Assembly: GCA_902796465.1 (NCBI GenBank)
Contig: CADBPK010000133.1
Coordinates: forward strand, 1 to 6,374
Length of the DNA stretch: 6,374 nucleotides
Origin: an uncultured Erysipelotrichaceae bacterium
Lineage (GTDB): Bacteria > Bacillota_I > Bacilli_A > Erysipelotrichales > Erysipelotrichaceae
Direction: 5' to 3'
Shown one piece after another: positions 5,695 to 6,374 of this stretch. The position numbers were made by a program, and so were the translations under genes. The notes under the pieces are model-generated. The model made no database searches, was not told the origin of the DNA, and saw nothing but the letters and a program-made list of their open reading frames with translations. Position 1 is the first letter of the stretch. Every line of letters begins with the position of its first letter.

Positions 5695-6374
5695 ATGAAA
5701 ACAGAATATTTTAAGGAATACAGTAATTACCTGGGACGGGATATGGAGTTCAAGGTTTACGGCCATGCCGGAAGACCTATCCTCGTATTTCCGAGCCAGG
5801 ACGGCAGATTCTTTGATTTTGAGAATCAGGGCATGGTCGCATGTGTCCAGTCCTTCATCGATGAAGGCAGGATCCAGCTGTTCTGCTGCGATTCAAATGA
5901 TGTAAACAGCTGGTCCAGCACACACTGGGACAAGCACTGGCGGATCGCCAACCACGAAGCTTTCCACAACTATATCTGTGAAGAGCTGTGCCCGCGGATC
6001 TTCGATATCAACGCAGCTGCCAACGGCGGACATTACGCAGACGGCATCATAACAACAGGATGCTCCATGGGCGGATCCCATGCATTGAACTTCATGCTGA
6101 GAAGACCGGATATCTTCGCCGGCTGCATCGCGCTTTCCGGCGCGTATGACGCAGGATATTTCTTCGACGGATACAAGGATGACCCGCTCATCTACAACAA
6201 CTCACCGGTCGATTATATCGAGGGTATGCCCTATGATCATCCCTATGTCGAGATGTACCGGAACCGCGATATCATCATCTGCTGCGGCAGAGGCGCATGG
6301 GAACATCCGATGCAGGAAGACGCTGCGCGCATGGCGGAACTCTTCCGTTACAAGGATATCCCGGCATGGGTCGA
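5695..6374 (+). CDS. Serine esterase, alpha/beta-hydrolase (COG4947-like), 3' end outside window
   Basis: The first 226 residues are visible. There is no signal peptide, so it is probably cytoplasmic. The start MKTEYFKEYSNYLGRDMEFKV, the strand GRPILVFPSQDGRFFDFENQGM (26-47), LFCCDS (62-67), the nucleophile elbow TTGCSMGGSHA (120-130) with Ser124 in G-x-S-x-G context, FAGCIALSGAYDA (141-153) and YNNSPVDY (167-174) match the esterase D-like/COG4947 group (related to Pfam PF00756). The catalytic acid is likely in or after the CCGRGAWEHP region (196-205). The catalytic His, usually near a GHDW-type motif at the C-terminus, would lie just past the window edge. The ATG lies 2 nt after the ATP-grasp stop, and its AAAGG ribosome binding site is inside the ATP-grasp gene, which implies translational coupling. 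The ester or thioester substrate is unknown. Confidence 0.88.
   Translation, partial: MKTEYFKEYSNYLGRDMEFKVYGHAGRPILVFPSQDGRFFDFENQGMVACVQSFIDEGRIQLFCCDSNDVNSWSSTHWDKHWRIANHEAFHNYICEELCPRIFDINAAANGGHYADGIITTGCSMGGSHALNFMLRRPDIFAGCIALSGAYDAGYFFDGYKDDPLIYNNSPVDYIEGMPYDHPYVEMYRNRDIIICCGRGAWEHPMQEDAARMAELFRYKDIPAWV

Noticed and set aside
1..6374. CRISPR arrays, insertion sequences, tRNA or rRNA genes, attachment sites
   Set aside because: No direct-repeat array, transposase, terminal inverted repeats, or tRNA/rRNA signature was seen on either strand.

Overview
The window looks like chromosomal DNA of a Bacillota (Firmicutes) bacterium, most likely a moderate-GC anaerobe of the Clostridia or Erysipelotrichia type. 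The evidence is a tRNA-sensing T-box leader, strong GGAGG-type ribosome binding sites, SigA-like promoters, Gram-positive-style lipoprotein binding proteins and a small stand-alone AroQ chorismate mutase. The genus cannot be fixed from the sequence alone.

Layout. Minus strand, read right to left: (1) 4348-4067, a 93-aa chorismate mutase. (2) 4001-1761, a complete polar amino-acid ABC importer in the order permease, ATPase, lipoprotein binding protein, with its own promoter (4024-4053) and an intrinsic terminator (1736-1759). (3) 1684-1, a second importer operon of the tryptophan TrpXYZ type. It has a promoter at 1657-1684, a complete T-box leader at 1399-1650, the binding protein trpX (1350-349) and the start of the permease trpY, which is cut by the window edge. 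Plus strand: (4) 4496-5692, an ATP-grasp ligase, followed after 2 nt by (5) 5695-6374, a serine esterase whose 3' end lies outside the window. Units 1 and 4 are divergent across a 147-bp control region. Everything else is short intergenic DNA; the only gene-free stretch over 300 bases (1351-1760) is filled by the T-box leader, its promoter and the upstream terminator.

How the parts work together. The T-box carries a UGG (Trp) specifier codon. Its antiterminator bulge, UGGC, is complementary to a GCCA tRNA end, as expected for tRNA-Trp with discriminator G. The trpXY operon should therefore be switched on when tryptophan is scarce. Chorismate mutase sends chorismate to prephenate, the Phe/Tyr branch and away from Trp, so the left part has an aromatic amino-acid flavour. 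The second importer's substrate is unknown. The least understood part is the tightly coupled ATP-grasp ligase and esterase pair on the plus strand. Both have intact catalytic motifs, no substrate can be assigned, and the pair is the best candidate here for an undescribed pathway.
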